A stretch of 64,000 nt of DNA from JBGOTP01 sp963717075. GTDB lineage: Bacteria > Acidobacteriota > Vicinamibacteria > Vicinamibacterales > CAVVIG01. The position numbers and the translations under genes were made by a program. Of the stretch, positions 36,362-44,948 are shown piece by piece (the first letter of the stretch is position 1; each line of letters starts with the position of its first letter). The stretch covers positions 62,001 to 126,000 of the forward strand of contig CAVQVI010000034.1 in the NCBI GenBank assembly GCA_963717075.1. The letters are read 5' to 3'. Below the pieces are notes generated by a model. The model did no database searches and was not told the origin of the DNA. It was given only the letters and a program-made list of their open reading frames with translations.

Positions 36362-37722
36362 AGCAGCGTCAATGGATCGATGCCGAAGAGATCCTGGGAG
36401 TCGACGGGTGCGACGATGGCCGGCCCGCGTTCCTGATCGGGATGGCGTTCCCACAGGTTGACCACACGGGGCTTCTCGACCAGCACGCCCGACTGATCGA
36501 TGACAATGCGCACTTTCGGGCGGTACGGATCGGGCGCGTGGACTTTCGTGACCACGGCGATTTCTCCCGTGCTCAGTTTGACCAGATTGCCGGCCGGGTA
36601 GATACCCACCAGCTGCACGAAGCGGCGAACGAGGTGCCGATCGAACTGCTGGCCGTCGTCTCGCTTGAGGACGGCGAGAATGCGATCGGTTGGAAACGCT
36701 TGCTGATACTTGCGCTGCGAGCGCATCGCATCGTACACGTCGGCGATGCTGCAAAGCATGGTGCCGAGATTGAGCGACGGCCGGTTCACGCCGGCCGGAT
36801 AACCGGTGCCGTCGATTCGCAGATGATGCTCGAAGGCGACGACGGGCGCGAGTGTCGGGACGTCCCGCGTCCGACGCAGGATTTCGGCGCCGTCCACGGT
36901 GTGCCGCCTCATGACGGTGAACTCGGCATCGGTCAGCGTATCCGGCTTGTTCAGAATGTCGAGAGGCGTTCGCACTTTTCCAATGTCGTGCATCAGGGCC
37001 GCGAGGCCGAACTCGCGGAGCATTGCGCCGTCGATCCCGAGTCCGCGTGCCTGGCCCATCGTGAGGATCGACACGTTGACCATGTGTGTAAACGTGTAGT
37101 TGTCGTAGCTCTTCAGCGTCGTGAGAGAGAGCAGGGCCGTGCGATTCTGAGAGACGGCTTGCGCCAAACCGTCGATCATCGTGCGAGCGACTTTGACATC
37201 GAACTGCGATTCGGTCTGCGCGCTGTCCCAAACCGACTCGGCCACCGACACTGCATCGTTGTAGAGCCGCCTGACCGTGGCCATATCGGTCGCGCTGGCC
37301 TCGGACGCGTCCTCCACCGATACCCGACCGACCCGAATGTGGCGCAGCGTCGGGAAGGCGGCCAGCTCGCCGGCGCTCGGCGTCTCGATCGTGGCCGCGG
37401 TCTCGACGAACGCCGATATCTCTTCGGGCGTCACGCCCTGATCGATCGTGATGCGCTCGACGCCAATCTGCTTCAACCGGCGCACAAGGCCCAGGTGGCC
37501 GCTGCCCTTCGGCAGGGGGAGATCGTCCACGATGACCTCCTCGCCCACGATTCCTATGACAGCCGTGGGACTCAGACCGTGCAGCGCCTGAATGGCGGCC
37601 TGCAGCGACTGGAGGTTACGGGCGATGATCGGGTGCGTTCTCGAATACAACTGCACCGATCGCAGTGTTGCGCCGAGGCGACGGGCGAGATCGTCCGCGA
37701 GTTGGGCGCGTGGAGCGGTCAC
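36358..37722 (-). CDS. HD-GYP domain protein (putative c-di-GMP phosphodiesterase)
   Basis: The 454-residue protein has an N-terminal module of about 150 residues (LGATLRSVQLYSRTHPIIARNLQSLQAAIQ ... VIVDDLPLPKG) and a C-terminal HD-GYP domain. Metal and signature residues are intact: GLAALMHDIGKVRTPLDILNKP, MRRHTVDGAEIL, FEHHLRIDGTGYPAG, and ADVYDAMRSQRKYQ. The HHLRIDGTGYP motif is the form found in active c-di-GMP phosphodiesterases. The start is GTG 37722, overlapping the stop of the HEAT gene as GTGA. The N-terminal module has the same pattern as the N-terminus of that upstream protein. Confidence 0.87.
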   Translation of the reverse strand: MTAPRAQLADDLARRLGATLRSVQLYSRTHPIIARNLQSLQAAIQALHGLSPTAVIGIVGEEVIVDDLPLPKGSGHLGLVRRLKQIGVERITIDQGVTPEEISAFVETAATIETPSAGELAAFPTLRHIRVGRVSVEDASEASATDMATVRRLYNDAVSVAESVWDSAQTESQFDVKVARTMIDGLAQAVSQNRTALLSLTTLKSYDNYTFTHMVNVSILTMGQARGLGIDGAMLREFGLAALMHDIGKVRTPLDILNKPDTLTDAEFTVMRRHTVDGAEILRRTRDVPTLAPVVAFEHHLRIDGTGYPAGVNRPSLNLGTMLCSIADVYDAMRSQRKYQQAFPTDRILAVLKRDDGQQFDRHLVRRFVQLVGIYPAGNLVKLSTGEIAVVTKVHAPDPYRPKVRIVIDQSGVLVEKPRVVNLWERHPDQERGPAIVAPVDSQDLFGIDPLTLL

Positions 37723-40034
37723 GTGCGCCCTCCGCCGGTTGCGCGGCGCAGTGCCGCCGCATGCGGGCGTGCGGCGGATCTGACACCCCAGGATCCGGAA
37801 CGGATCGCCTCGTCCAGCACATCGCCCGCCTCCGGCGTGCCAATGCGTGCCAGGGCCGACGCGGCGGCGGCGCGCATTAGGGCGGTGCGCCGTGGCGCCC
37901 ACCACTCTCCGCGGTAGAGCGCCTCTCGCAGCGCGTGTACGCCCGCGGGATCCTTCAGAGCGCCAAGCGCCTCGATGGCGCGAAGATAGATCGATGACAA
38001 CGGCCCGCGATGATCGACCCGGCCGAGGACGTACGCGAAGAGCGGCGCCGCCCGTTCATCTCGCACGGCGCCAAGCGACTGCATGATCGCATCCCGCGAC
38101 TCGACCGTTCCCGTCGTCAGTGCCCGCTCCAGAACCTGAAGGGCTTCGTCTGAGCCGATCTTGAGAATTGCGCGCACTGCCTCACGTTGGACCTGCAGCT
38201 CGTTGTCCTTCAGGAGTTCGGCGAGCTCGGGCAGCGCTTCGCTGCCGCCAAATTCGCGTAACAGGTAGACCGCCGTCCGACGAACCGTCGGGTTGGGAGA
38301 GTTCTTCAGTCGCTCGACTTCGCGACGGCCGAGCGAGCCGAAGGCAATCAGTATCGTGGTCAGCCGTTCTCGCGGTCGAGTGCGTTCTTCCGAGGACAGC
38401 GCTTCGGCCAGCGGCCGAATGAGCACTTCACCAATGGACAGGCACATGTGCTCCACCCGCTTGAAGCGTGCGTCGTCCAGAGTGGGCAGATGCGCCACGA
38501 TGTGCCGCAGCATCGGCCCCGCGACGAGCACGTCGATGGCGATGAGCGCGGTCTGACGCCGCTCCTGGGCGGCGGGAGCTTTGGTCTCGGCGACAACGAC
38601 ATTGAGCAGCGTCTCTGCCCCGTCGATGTCCCCGACGAGAAGCAAATCCTCGAGGAGGCTGACAACGGGCTGCATCAGCATGGCCCAGCGATCCGTCTGC
38701 TCCTCTATGTGGAGCAGGTCGAGCACGAGCGCGAGATCCAGGGCGCGCAGCTCGTTGGTGGCGACGGTGGCCAGCCATCCGTCCAGCCGTTCCTGAGGAT
38801 CGTCACTCACCTGTTCGATTTCAATGGCCTGAGTCCTCGCGCCTGTCAGCTCCCGCGCGTACGCCTCTGACACAAATGGCTTGTCGGAGTAGGTGGTCAT
38901 CATCTTCTGAGCGATCTGGTCCCAGGCCTCTTCAAATCCATCCGTGCTGCCGAACGGAGATGTCTTGGCGTCGTCGTGGGCGAGGGTCAGGAGACGTTCG
39001 CGTTGCTCCGGGTCACGAACGAGCGATTGAAACGCCTGCGCGACACGCTCGATCGAGGAGTCCGGCGAGGAGTCCGGCGAGGAGTGCGGCGACACGGCGT
39101 TGCGTGCGACGAATCCGGCGATCGTGCTGTCCGACATGCGATCGACGACGGCATCGACGATTTCAGACCCGGAAGTGGCTCGGTCCGAACGCGACCGTTC
39201 GCCTCCGCCTGTCGCTGCTCCCGATGTCGCGGTGAGCAGCGAGACCATCATGTCCGGCGAGAGCTGCCCGACCGCGGTGGCGAGCCGCCCCATGACCGGC
39301 TCCAGCCGGTCGGGGTCGACTTGCTTCACCGCGTCGACGATGCCCTCGAGGAGGCGCGCGAGAGCGGCGGACCTCTTGCTGACGCCGCCACCGGATTCGA
39401 TGGCGCTCGTGTCGAGCGCCGCAATCACGTCGTTCAGTTTGCCGGGGTCGTCGGCGACGTCGAGCAGCTCGCGAACGAGGTCGTCGTTGAGCGCGGACGA
39501 ATCACCCTGGAGGCAGTGCGCGATAATGCGTTCCCATCCGGCCGCGCCGATTCCGGACCGCTCGCGCAGGACCTGCGCGTAATCGATCTCCCGAAGCTCG
39601 ATGTGGCGCCCTTCCATGGCTGTCCAGAGCCGGGAAATCCCTCCCTCGGCGCGCACCGAGTCCGAGGAGCGGCCCAGCAGGAGCAGAAACGCGCGCCAGG
39701 CACTGACGTCGCCGCCCGCGTTCACGGTCAGTTCACCAATCAGGTGGTCATGCAGCAACATCGCCAGCTCGGTGATCGCCCCGTCGGTACGCCCGAGTGG
39801 TCTGCCGTCGAGCATGAGGCTGTCGGCCAGCACGTTGATCCGGAGCGGAGACGCCAGCTGTTCGGCCGACGTGAGCTCGACAATGCGTTCGAGCGTCGTT
39901 GCGATAGCGGGGTGCCCGTGCGGGTAAAGCGTCACGACGCGGGCGGCGGCCTTGCACGCTCGCGCGAACTCGATCAGACGAGTGCTCTCAGCAGGCGCGA
40001 GCGGTTCGGCGGCCGGCTGGTTCGCTCTTTCCAT
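37719..40034 (-). CDS. HEAT-repeat protein with LYPxGHP N-terminal module
   Basis: The 771-residue cytoplasmic protein begins with a module (FARACKAAARVVTLYPHGHPAIATTLERI ... INVLADSLMLDGRPLG) much like the N-terminus of the adjacent HD-GYP protein. The middle is long and helical, with an SPDSSPDSSIE stretch from a 12-nt tandem repeat near 39055-39090. The C-terminal 200 residues are HEAT repeats (NPTVRRTAVYLLREFGGSEALPELAELLKDNELQVQREAVRAILKIG). It is first in an operon with HD-GYP, phosphatase and MGMT genes. A scaffold role for c-di-GMP signalling is a guess. No enzymatic motif is seen. Confidence 0.75.
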   Translation of the reverse strand: MERANQPAAEPLAPAESTRLIEFARACKAAARVVTLYPHGHPAIATTLERIVELTSAEQLASPLRINVLADSLMLDGRPLGRTDGAITELAMLLHDHLIGELTVNAGGDVSAWRAFLLLLGRSSDSVRAEGGISRLWTAMEGRHIELREIDYAQVLRERSGIGAAGWERIIAHCLQGDSSALNDDLVRELLDVADDPGKLNDVIAALDTSAIESGGGVSKRSAALARLLEGIVDAVKQVDPDRLEPVMGRLATAVGQLSPDMMVSLLTATSGAATGGGERSRSDRATSGSEIVDAVVDRMSDSTIAGFVARNAVSPHSSPDSSPDSSIERVAQAFQSLVRDPEQRERLLTLAHDDAKTSPFGSTDGFEEAWDQIAQKMMTTYSDKPFVSEAYARELTGARTQAIEIEQVSDDPQERLDGWLATVATNELRALDLALVLDLLHIEEQTDRWAMLMQPVVSLLEDLLLVGDIDGAETLLNVVVAETKAPAAQERRQTALIAIDVLVAGPMLRHIVAHLPTLDDARFKRVEHMCLSIGEVLIRPLAEALSSEERTRPRERLTTILIAFGSLGRREVERLKNSPNPTVRRTAVYLLREFGGSEALPELAELLKDNELQVQREAVRAILKIGSDEALQVLERALTTGTVESRDAIMQSLGAVRDERAAPLFAYVLGRVDHRGPLSSIYLRAIEALGALKDPAGVHALREALYRGEWWAPRRTALMRAAAASALARIGTPEAGDVLDEAIRSGSWGVRSAARPHAAALRRATGGGRT

Positions 40035-40039
40035 CCATC

Positions 40040-40082
40040 ACCCCACACCCCCACACCCCACACGCCATACCCCGTACCCATC
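40040..40082 (+). repeat. Tandem 7-nt repeat (ACCCCAC)
   Basis: Six units: ACCCCAC, ACCCCCAC, ACCCCAC, ACGCCAT, ACCCCGT, ACCCATC. They fill the gap between the divergent HEAT-protein and mtnA genes, just before the TACAAT box of mtnA. Confidence 0.7.
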
Positions 40083-40099
40083 CTTCCATCGTCCCATCT

Positions 40100-40105
40100 T
40101 ACAAT
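40100..40105 (+). promoter_or_regulatory. Putative -10 box of mtnA, leaderless arrangement
   Basis: TACAAT ends 5 nt before the mtnA ATG, and no Shine-Dalgarno fits between them. Transcription would start at or next to the start codon. No -35 box is evident; the upstream DNA is the CCCCACA repeat. Confidence 0.4.
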
Positions 40106-40110
40106 GAGCC

Positions 40111-41163
40111 ATGCTCCCGACCATCGTGCGTGAAGGCGACATCGTTGTCATGATTGACCAGCGCAAGCTGCCCGCGCAGGAGGTCTACGTGCGCTGCAAG
40201 AGCGCTGCGGAGGTGGCGCGCGCGATCAAGACGATGGTGATTCGCGGCGCGCCCGCGATCGGTGTCGCCGCGGCGATGGGCATCGCCGTTGGCATGCGCA
40301 AGAGCACGGCAACCGGCACGCAGAAGTTCGCTACCGAGTTCTACAAAATCAGCGAAATGATGGCCGCGACACGGCCGACTGCGGTCAACCTGTTCTGGGC
40401 CATCGAGCGCATGAAACGTTCCTTTGCTGCCGGTGCGGAAGCCGGCGAGAGCGTCGACCAGCTCAAAGACCGGCTCGATCGCGAGGCGGAGGCGATCCAC
40501 GACGAAGATGTCGCCAGTTGCCGGGCTCTGGGGGCCTTCGGTGCCGACGTGGTGCCGGCCGACGCCCACATTCTGACGCACTGCAACGCCGGCGCACTGG
40601 CGACCGCCGGGTACGGCACCGCACTCGGAGTGGTCCGGGGCGCGGTCGAGGCCGGCAAGCGCGTGGCGGTGTTCGCGGACGAGACCAGGCCATTCCTCCA
40701 GGGCGCTCGCCTGACCGCCTGGGAACTGATGCGCGACGGAATCGACACGACCGTGATCACCGACAACATGGCGGGATCGCTCATGAGGCAGGGCCGCGTG
40801 AACTTCATCGTGGTCGGCGCCGATCGGATCGCGGCCAATGGGGACACGGCGAACAAGATCGGGACTTACGGCGTTGCGGTTCTGGCGCGTGAACATGCAA
40901 TCCCGTTTTACGTGGCCGCGCCGATGTCCACAATCGATCTTCGAACCCCCGACGGTGCGCACATTCCCATCGAGGAGCGCAATGCCAAGGAGGTCACCCA
41001 TATCGGCGGGTCGCAGGTGGCGCCCGACGGCGCCCAGGTCTGGAACCCGGCGTTCGACGTGACGCCTCACCGGTTCATCACCGGCATCATCACCGAGCGA
41101 GGCATCTTCCGGGCGCCCTACACGGAATCGTTGCAGCGTGCGTTTGACGGTCCGGAGCGCTAA
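40111..41163 (+). CDS. mtnA: S-methyl-5-thioribose-1-phosphate isomerase
   Basis: The 350-residue MtnA converts methylthioribose-1-phosphate to methylthioribulose-1-phosphate in methionine salvage. Family motifs: MVIRGAPAIGVAAAMG (42-57), RPTAVNLFWAIERM, catalytic cysteine in ILTHCNAGALATAGYGTALG, ADETRPFLQGARLTAWEL, ITDNMAGSLM, and catalytic Asp in VVGADRIAANGDTANKIGT. ATG 40111 follows a TACAAT box at 5 nt. No other salvage genes are in the window. tsaD starts 11 nt downstream of the stop. Confidence 0.94.
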   Translation: MLPTIVREGDIVVMIDQRKLPAQEVYVRCKSAAEVARAIKTMVIRGAPAIGVAAAMGIAVGMRKSTATGTQKFATEFYKISEMMAATRPTAVNLFWAIERMKRSFAAGAEAGESVDQLKDRLDREAEAIHDEDVASCRALGAFGADVVPADAHILTHCNAGALATAGYGTALGVVRGAVEAGKRVAVFADETRPFLQGARLTAWELMRDGIDTTVITDNMAGSLMRQGRVNFIVVGADRIAANGDTANKIGTYGVAVLAREHAIPFYVAAPMSTIDLRTPDGAHIPIEERNAKEVTHIGGSQVAPDGAQVWNPAFDVTPHRFITGIITERGIFRAPYTESLQRAFDGPER

Positions 41164-41173
41164 CGGCGGACAC

Positions 41174-42286
41174 ATGCTCATCCTCGGCATCGAAACCTCC
41201 TGCGACGAGACGGCGGCCGCTGTGGTCGAAGAAACCGGAGACGCCGCGCGGCCGTGGGCCATTCGGGCCAACGTCATCGCATCCCAGGTTGCGATTCATC
41301 GTGAGTGGGGTGGCGTCGTTCCGGAACTGGCGTCGCGTCAGCACATCCGCGACATCTGTGGCGTCGTCGAGCGGGCCCTCGCCGACGCGAAGGCGACGTG
41401 GAAGGATCTGGGGGCGGTAGCGGTGACACAGGGTCCCGGACTCGTCGGATCGTTGCTGGTCGGCGTATCCTTCGCAAAGGCCGCATCGGTCGCTGCCGGC
41501 CTTCCATTGGTCGGCGTGCATCATCTCGCAGGCCACATCGAGTCGCTCGTTCTCCAGAATGGCGAGCTGCCACTTCCCGCCGTCGTCCTCGTCGTCTCGG
41601 GCGGACACACGAGCCTGTATCTCGTGAGCCAACCCGGTGCCTATCAGCTTCTGAGCCGAACGAGAGACGATGCGGCCGGTGAAGCCTACGACAAAGTGGC
41701 GAAGTTGCTTGGGCTTGGTTATCCCGGCGGGCCCATCGTCGATCGGCTGGCTCGCGAGGGCAACGATCGCGCGATCGACCTTCCCACGACGCGCCTGACG
41801 CACGCCGATCGGAACGCCCCCGAGTTGAAGGGCGATCTCGACTTCAGCTTCAGCGGACTGAAGACGGCCGTGCTCCGTCACGTCAGGAACCGGCCGGAAG
41901 GCAGCGCGCTCTCGGAGCGCCACGTCGCCGACATCTGCGCCACGTTTCAGCGGATTGTCGTCAACGCGCTGATCGATCGTTCTTTTGCGGCTGTTCGCCG
42001 CTATCAGGCAAGGAGCCTCGGCGTGGCCGGCGGCGTGTCGGCGAACAGCCGCCTTCGGGCGGCGCTCGAGGAACGCGGCGACGCCCGCGACGTGCCAACG
42101 TTTGTTCCGAGCCTGAGCCTGTCGACCGACAACGCCGCGATGATCGCAGCCGCGGGCTTGCGAAAGTTCCGTGCCGGTATCACGTCGCCCCTCGAGCTCA
42201 ACGCCGACGCCGCTCTTCCCCTGGAACCTTTGCACCGGAACCTAGGAACCCTAGAACCTCAGAACCATAGAACCTTAGAACCTTGA
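41174..42286 (+). CDS. tsaD: tRNA N6-adenosine threonylcarbamoyltransferase TsaD
   Basis: The 370-residue ASKHA-fold enzyme transfers threonylcarbamoyl to A37 of ANN-decoding tRNAs. ILGIETSCDETAAAVVE opens the protein. The metal-binding HxxxH is VHHLAGHIESL near 115. VLVVSGGHTSLY, YDKVAKLLGLGYPGGPIVD, FSFSGLKTAV, VAGGVSANSRLR and LSTDNAAMIA are all typical. The last roughly 17 residues (LHRNLGTLEPQNHRTLEP) come from a tandem GAACCTTA repeat and are not family sequence. The stop codon lies inside the repeat. ATG 41174 is 11 nt after mtnA. Confidence 0.94.
   Translation: MLILGIETSCDETAAAVVEETGDAARPWAIRANVIASQVAIHREWGGVVPELASRQHIRDICGVVERALADAKATWKDLGAVAVTQGPGLVGSLLVGVSFAKAASVAAGLPLVGVHHLAGHIESLVLQNGELPLPAVVLVVSGGHTSLYLVSQPGAYQLLSRTRDDAAGEAYDKVAKLLGLGYPGGPIVDRLAREGNDRAIDLPTTRLTHADRNAPELKGDLDFSFSGLKTAVLRHVRNRPEGSALSERHVADICATFQRIVVNALIDRSFAAVRRYQARSLGVAGGVSANSRLRAALEERGDARDVPTFVPSLSLSTDNAAMIAAAGLRKFRAGITSPLELNADAALPLEPLHRNLGTLEPQNHRTLEP
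42237..42285 (+). repeat. Tandem 8-nt repeat (GAACCTTA) overlapping the tsaD 3' end
   Basis: Six units: GGAACCTA, GGAACCCTA, GAACCTCA, GAACCATA, GAACCTTA, GAACCTTG. They encode the last residues of TsaD and its TGA (42284-42286). The Nudix gene starts 14 nt downstream. Confidence 0.75.
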
Positions 42287-42299
42287 ATCCGAAAACCCG

Positions 42300-42734
42300 T
42301 TGAGAGCGTTTCCTGAACGGCCGATCGTGGGTGTTGGCGCGGTTGTGCTCGATGGCGATCGCGTGGTGCTCGTGAAGCGAGGGCATGCACCGTTGAAGGG
42401 TGAGTGGAGTCTGCCCGGTGGGGCCGTCGAGCTTGGGGAGACGCTGGAAGATGCGATCCGGCGTGAGGTCCTGGAGGAAACTGGTCTGGACGTCGCGGTC
42501 GGTCCCGTCGTCGAGGTGCTGGATCGAGTGCACCGGTCGCCTGACGGCCGGATTGAGTATCACTACGTCATCATCGACTACGTGTGCAGATCCCGGGGAG
42601 GCCTGGCGTTGGCGTGCGGCTCCGACGCCGAGGATGCACGATGGGTGGCCGTCGCGGAATTGGAGCACCTCGGGGTCACAGCCACGGCCATCGAGGTGAT
42701 TCAGAAAGCCCTTCGGTGCGGCTGGCTCGCGTGA
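42300..42734 (+). CDS. Nudix hydrolase
   Basis: The 144-residue protein is a single Nudix domain. The Nudix box GGAVELGETLEDAIRREVLEETGLD is complete (G-x5-E-x7-RE-x2-EE-x-G), and it is preceded by VLVKRGHAPLKGEWSLP. The core VGVGAVVLDGDRVV resembles the MutT/ADP-ribose group. The substrate is unknown. The start is TTG 42300. It is third in mtnA-tsaD-nudix and converges with the damaged permease gene. Confidence 0.85.
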   Translation: MRAFPERPIVGVGAVVLDGDRVVLVKRGHAPLKGEWSLPGGAVELGETLEDAIRREVLEETGLDVAVGPVVEVLDRVHRSPDGRIEYHYVIIDYVCRSRGGLALACGSDAEDARWVAVAELEHLGVTATAIEVIQKALRCGWLA

Positions 42735-42752
42735 CCGGTAGCCGACACGGCG

Positions 42753-44232
42753 TTAGCGCGCTGGCTTCCAGAGGAAGTACACCGGCAGCCCCAGCAGCAC
42801 GATGATGAGCCCCGGCCAGGTCGTGGCCGTGCGGTAGACGAACAGCACCACGAGAATCAGTGGCTGCGCCGGCGATGTAGAGCGCCGGGACGATCGGATA
42901 GCCGAACGCGCGGTACGGCCGATCGGCGTCGGGCCGCGTGCGCCGCAGCCGGAAGACGCCGGCAATCGTCAGGATGTAGAAGATGAGCGCGGCCGAGATC
43001 ACGTAGTCGAGCAGGTTGCTGTACAGGTTTCCGTACGCTCCGCGTCGCCGTGTCGTACGTTCGCGGCAGGACGAGCAACGCCGCCCAGACGCCCTGCGAG
43101 CACCAGCCCCCACGCCGGCACCTTCGCGTCGTTCAGTTGCCCGGCCGATCGGAAGAACAGGCCGTCGCGCGCCATCGCGTAGTACGCGCGCGCGCCTGCG
43201 AGAATCAGGCCGTTGTTGCAGCCGAAGGTCGAGATCATGATCGCCGACCGCCATGATCATCGCGCCGGCGCCGGGAAAGATCGGCGTCGAGCGTCGCCGT
43301 GGCCACGCGGTCGGCCGGCGCATGCTGGATCTGGTCGAACGGCAGCGTCACCAGGTAGGCGACGTTGGCGAGCAGATACAACGCGATCACGATGCCCGTG
43401 CCGAGCGCCAGCGAGAGCGGGATGTTGCGCCGCGGTTCCTTCACCTCGCCGGCGGTGAAGGTGATGTTGTTCCAGGCATCGGCCGAGAAGAGCGATCCGG
43501 TCTGCGCGACGCAGAATCGCAATGAAGAGTCCGAAGGCGGACGGTGGCGGACAGACCGGGCACGATGTCAGTGACATTGCGTGCGGTCCAGAGGCTGCCG
43601 AAGTTGTCCGCAACGGCGCGGCTGTTCCAGCCGAGCAGAAGTCCGGCGGCAATCAGCAGCGACGACGGCGCCCGTCTTCGCCGTGGTGAAGACGTTCTGA
43701 ATGATTCGTCCGTATTCGAGGCCGCGCGTGTTCGTCCAGGTGAGGAGCGCGATCAGCAGGATGCCGACGAGCTGCGTCGTGGACAGCGACAGCGCGTAGC
43801 CCGTCGACAGGTGGATCGGCGGAACGAGGTAGTGGTCCTCCGCGATCCAGGGCCACAGCACGCCGAAGTAGCGCGCGAATCCGACGGCGACGGCCGCGAT
43901 CGTGCCCGTCTGGATGACGAGGAAGAGCGTCCAGCCGTAGAGGAACCCCCAGAGCGGCGAGAACGCCTCGCGCAGGTAGACGTACTGTCCGCCGGCGCGC
44001 GGCATCATGGCCGCGAGCTCGCCGTACGAGAGCGCGCCGACGACGGTCAGGACGCCGGTGAGGAGCCACGCGGCCAGCAGCCAGCCGCGCGCTGCCGATC
44101 GTCGCGAGCCATGTCCGCGGACACGATGAAGATGCCGGATCCGATCATCGACCCGACGACGACCATCGTCGAGTCGTAGAGCCCGAGCCCGCGGGTGAAT
44201 TCGGTGTCGAGCGTGGTGGCGGGCACTGGCAT
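42753..44232 (-). pseudogene. APC family amino-acid permease, many frameshifts
   Basis: Pieces of one 12-helix APC transporter can be read across several frames. N-terminus at 44232: MPVPATTLDTEFTRGLGLYDSTMVVVGSMIGSGIFIVSADMAR. Next, LTVVGALSYGELAAMMPRAGGQYVYLREAFSPLWGFLYGW (about 44070-43950). Then FSADAWNNITFTAGEVKEPRRNIPLSLALGTG (43480-43380), NNGLILAGARAYYAMARDGLFF (43220-43150), YVISAALIFYILTIAGVFRLRRTRPDADRPYRAFGYP (43010-42890), and finally GLIIVLLGLPVYFLWKPAR with TAA at 42753-42755. At least five breaks are needed. GSMIGSGIF and the GEVKEPRRNIP loop identify the family. Either a pseudogene or, more likely, poor local sequence. Confidence 0.75.
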
Positions 44233-44243
44233 GCGTCACTCCA

Positions 44244-44278
44244 GGGGTCAGACAAGGGGCGGACAGCGGTCTGACCCC
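44244..44278. repeat. Palindrome GGGGTCAGAC ... GTCTGACCCC
   Basis: A perfect 10-bp inverted repeat (44244-44253 / 44269-44278) with a 15-nt loop. It lies between the divergent permease and HD-domain genes. The same GTCAGAC/GTCTGAC core with C/G flanks recurs inside the vWA gene at 57471-57510. Confidence 0.65.
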
Positions 44279-44304
44279 CGTTGCTATTAAGATGCAGAGT
44301 CTAT

Positions 44305-44886
44305 ATGAACCTCATCCGCCTCGTCCGGGACGACGCGTGGCAGCTGCTCACGGAGTACACGAAGAGCGACAGCCTGCTGAAGCACGCGCTCGGCGGTCGA
44401 GGCCGCAGTGCGGGGCTACGCGCGCACGTTCGGCGAGGACGAGAACGACTGGGGCATCGTCGCGCTGCTGCACGACTTCGATTACGAGCGGTGGCCGAGC
44501 CCCGAGGATCATCCGTTCCGCGGCAGCGAGATTCTTCGCGCCACGCGGCTATCCCGAGTGGGTGATGCGCGCCATCCTGTCGCACGCGGACTACAGCGGG
44601 GTTGCGCGCGAGAGCCTGCTCGAGAAGACGCTGTTTGCGTGCGACGAGATGGCCGGCTTCGTCACGGCCGCGTCGCTGGTCCGGCCGAGCAGGAGCGTGC
44701 TCGACCTCGAGGCGTCATCGGTGATGAAGCGGATGAAGGACAAAGCGTTCGCGCGCGATGTCAAGCGCGAGGACCTGCGGCGGGGCGCCGAACTGCTCGG
44801 GCTGCCGCTCGAGGAACACATCGACGAACGTCATCGTCTTCATGCGCGAGCAGGCGGACGCCCTCGGCCTTCGCGGCAATCTGTAG
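44305..44886 (+). pseudogene. HD-domain hydrolase, about three frameshifts
   Basis: Reading from ATG 44305 (MNLIRLVRDDAWQLLTEYTKSDSLLKHAL), the frame changes near 44400 to give VRGYARTFGEDENDWGIVALLHDFDYERWPSPEDHP, near 44550 to give RGYPEWVMRAILSHADYSG, and near 44825 to give NVIVFMREQADALGLRGNL with a TAG at 44884-44886. The joined protein of about 190 residues is an HD-superfamily phosphohydrolase, with LLHDFDYE as the HD motif and a trailing ILSHADY. Substrate unknown. The regular spacing of breaks resembles assembly indels. Confidence 0.7.
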
Positions 44887-44935
44887 GACGAGTCCCGAGC
44901 AGCGACGCGGGGGACCTTGTTCGAGCCCGCGTCCG

Positions 44936-44941
44936 TATAAT
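44936..44941 (+). promoter_or_regulatory. Putative -10 box TATAAT, 7 nt before a GTG start
   Basis: A consensus TATAAT ends 7 nt before GTG 44949 of the first ABC ATPase. No Shine-Dalgarno lies between them, which would make the mRNA leaderless. Confidence 0.45.
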
Positions 44942-44948
44942 CCCTGCA

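Noticed and set aside
36362..37231. Long N-terminal extension of the phosphatase
   Set aside because: It is the other frame of the HD-GYP gene. The signal peptide begins at ATG 36361, which overlaps that gene's stop.
36442..37917. 491-codon open frame on the plus strand
   Set aside because: It lies antisense over the HD-GYP gene, which has intact catalytic motifs; long antisense frames are common at this GC content.
40040..42285. Possible CRISPR array from repeated short units
   Set aside because: Units of 7-9 nt are directly adjacent with no spacers, and no cas genes are present.
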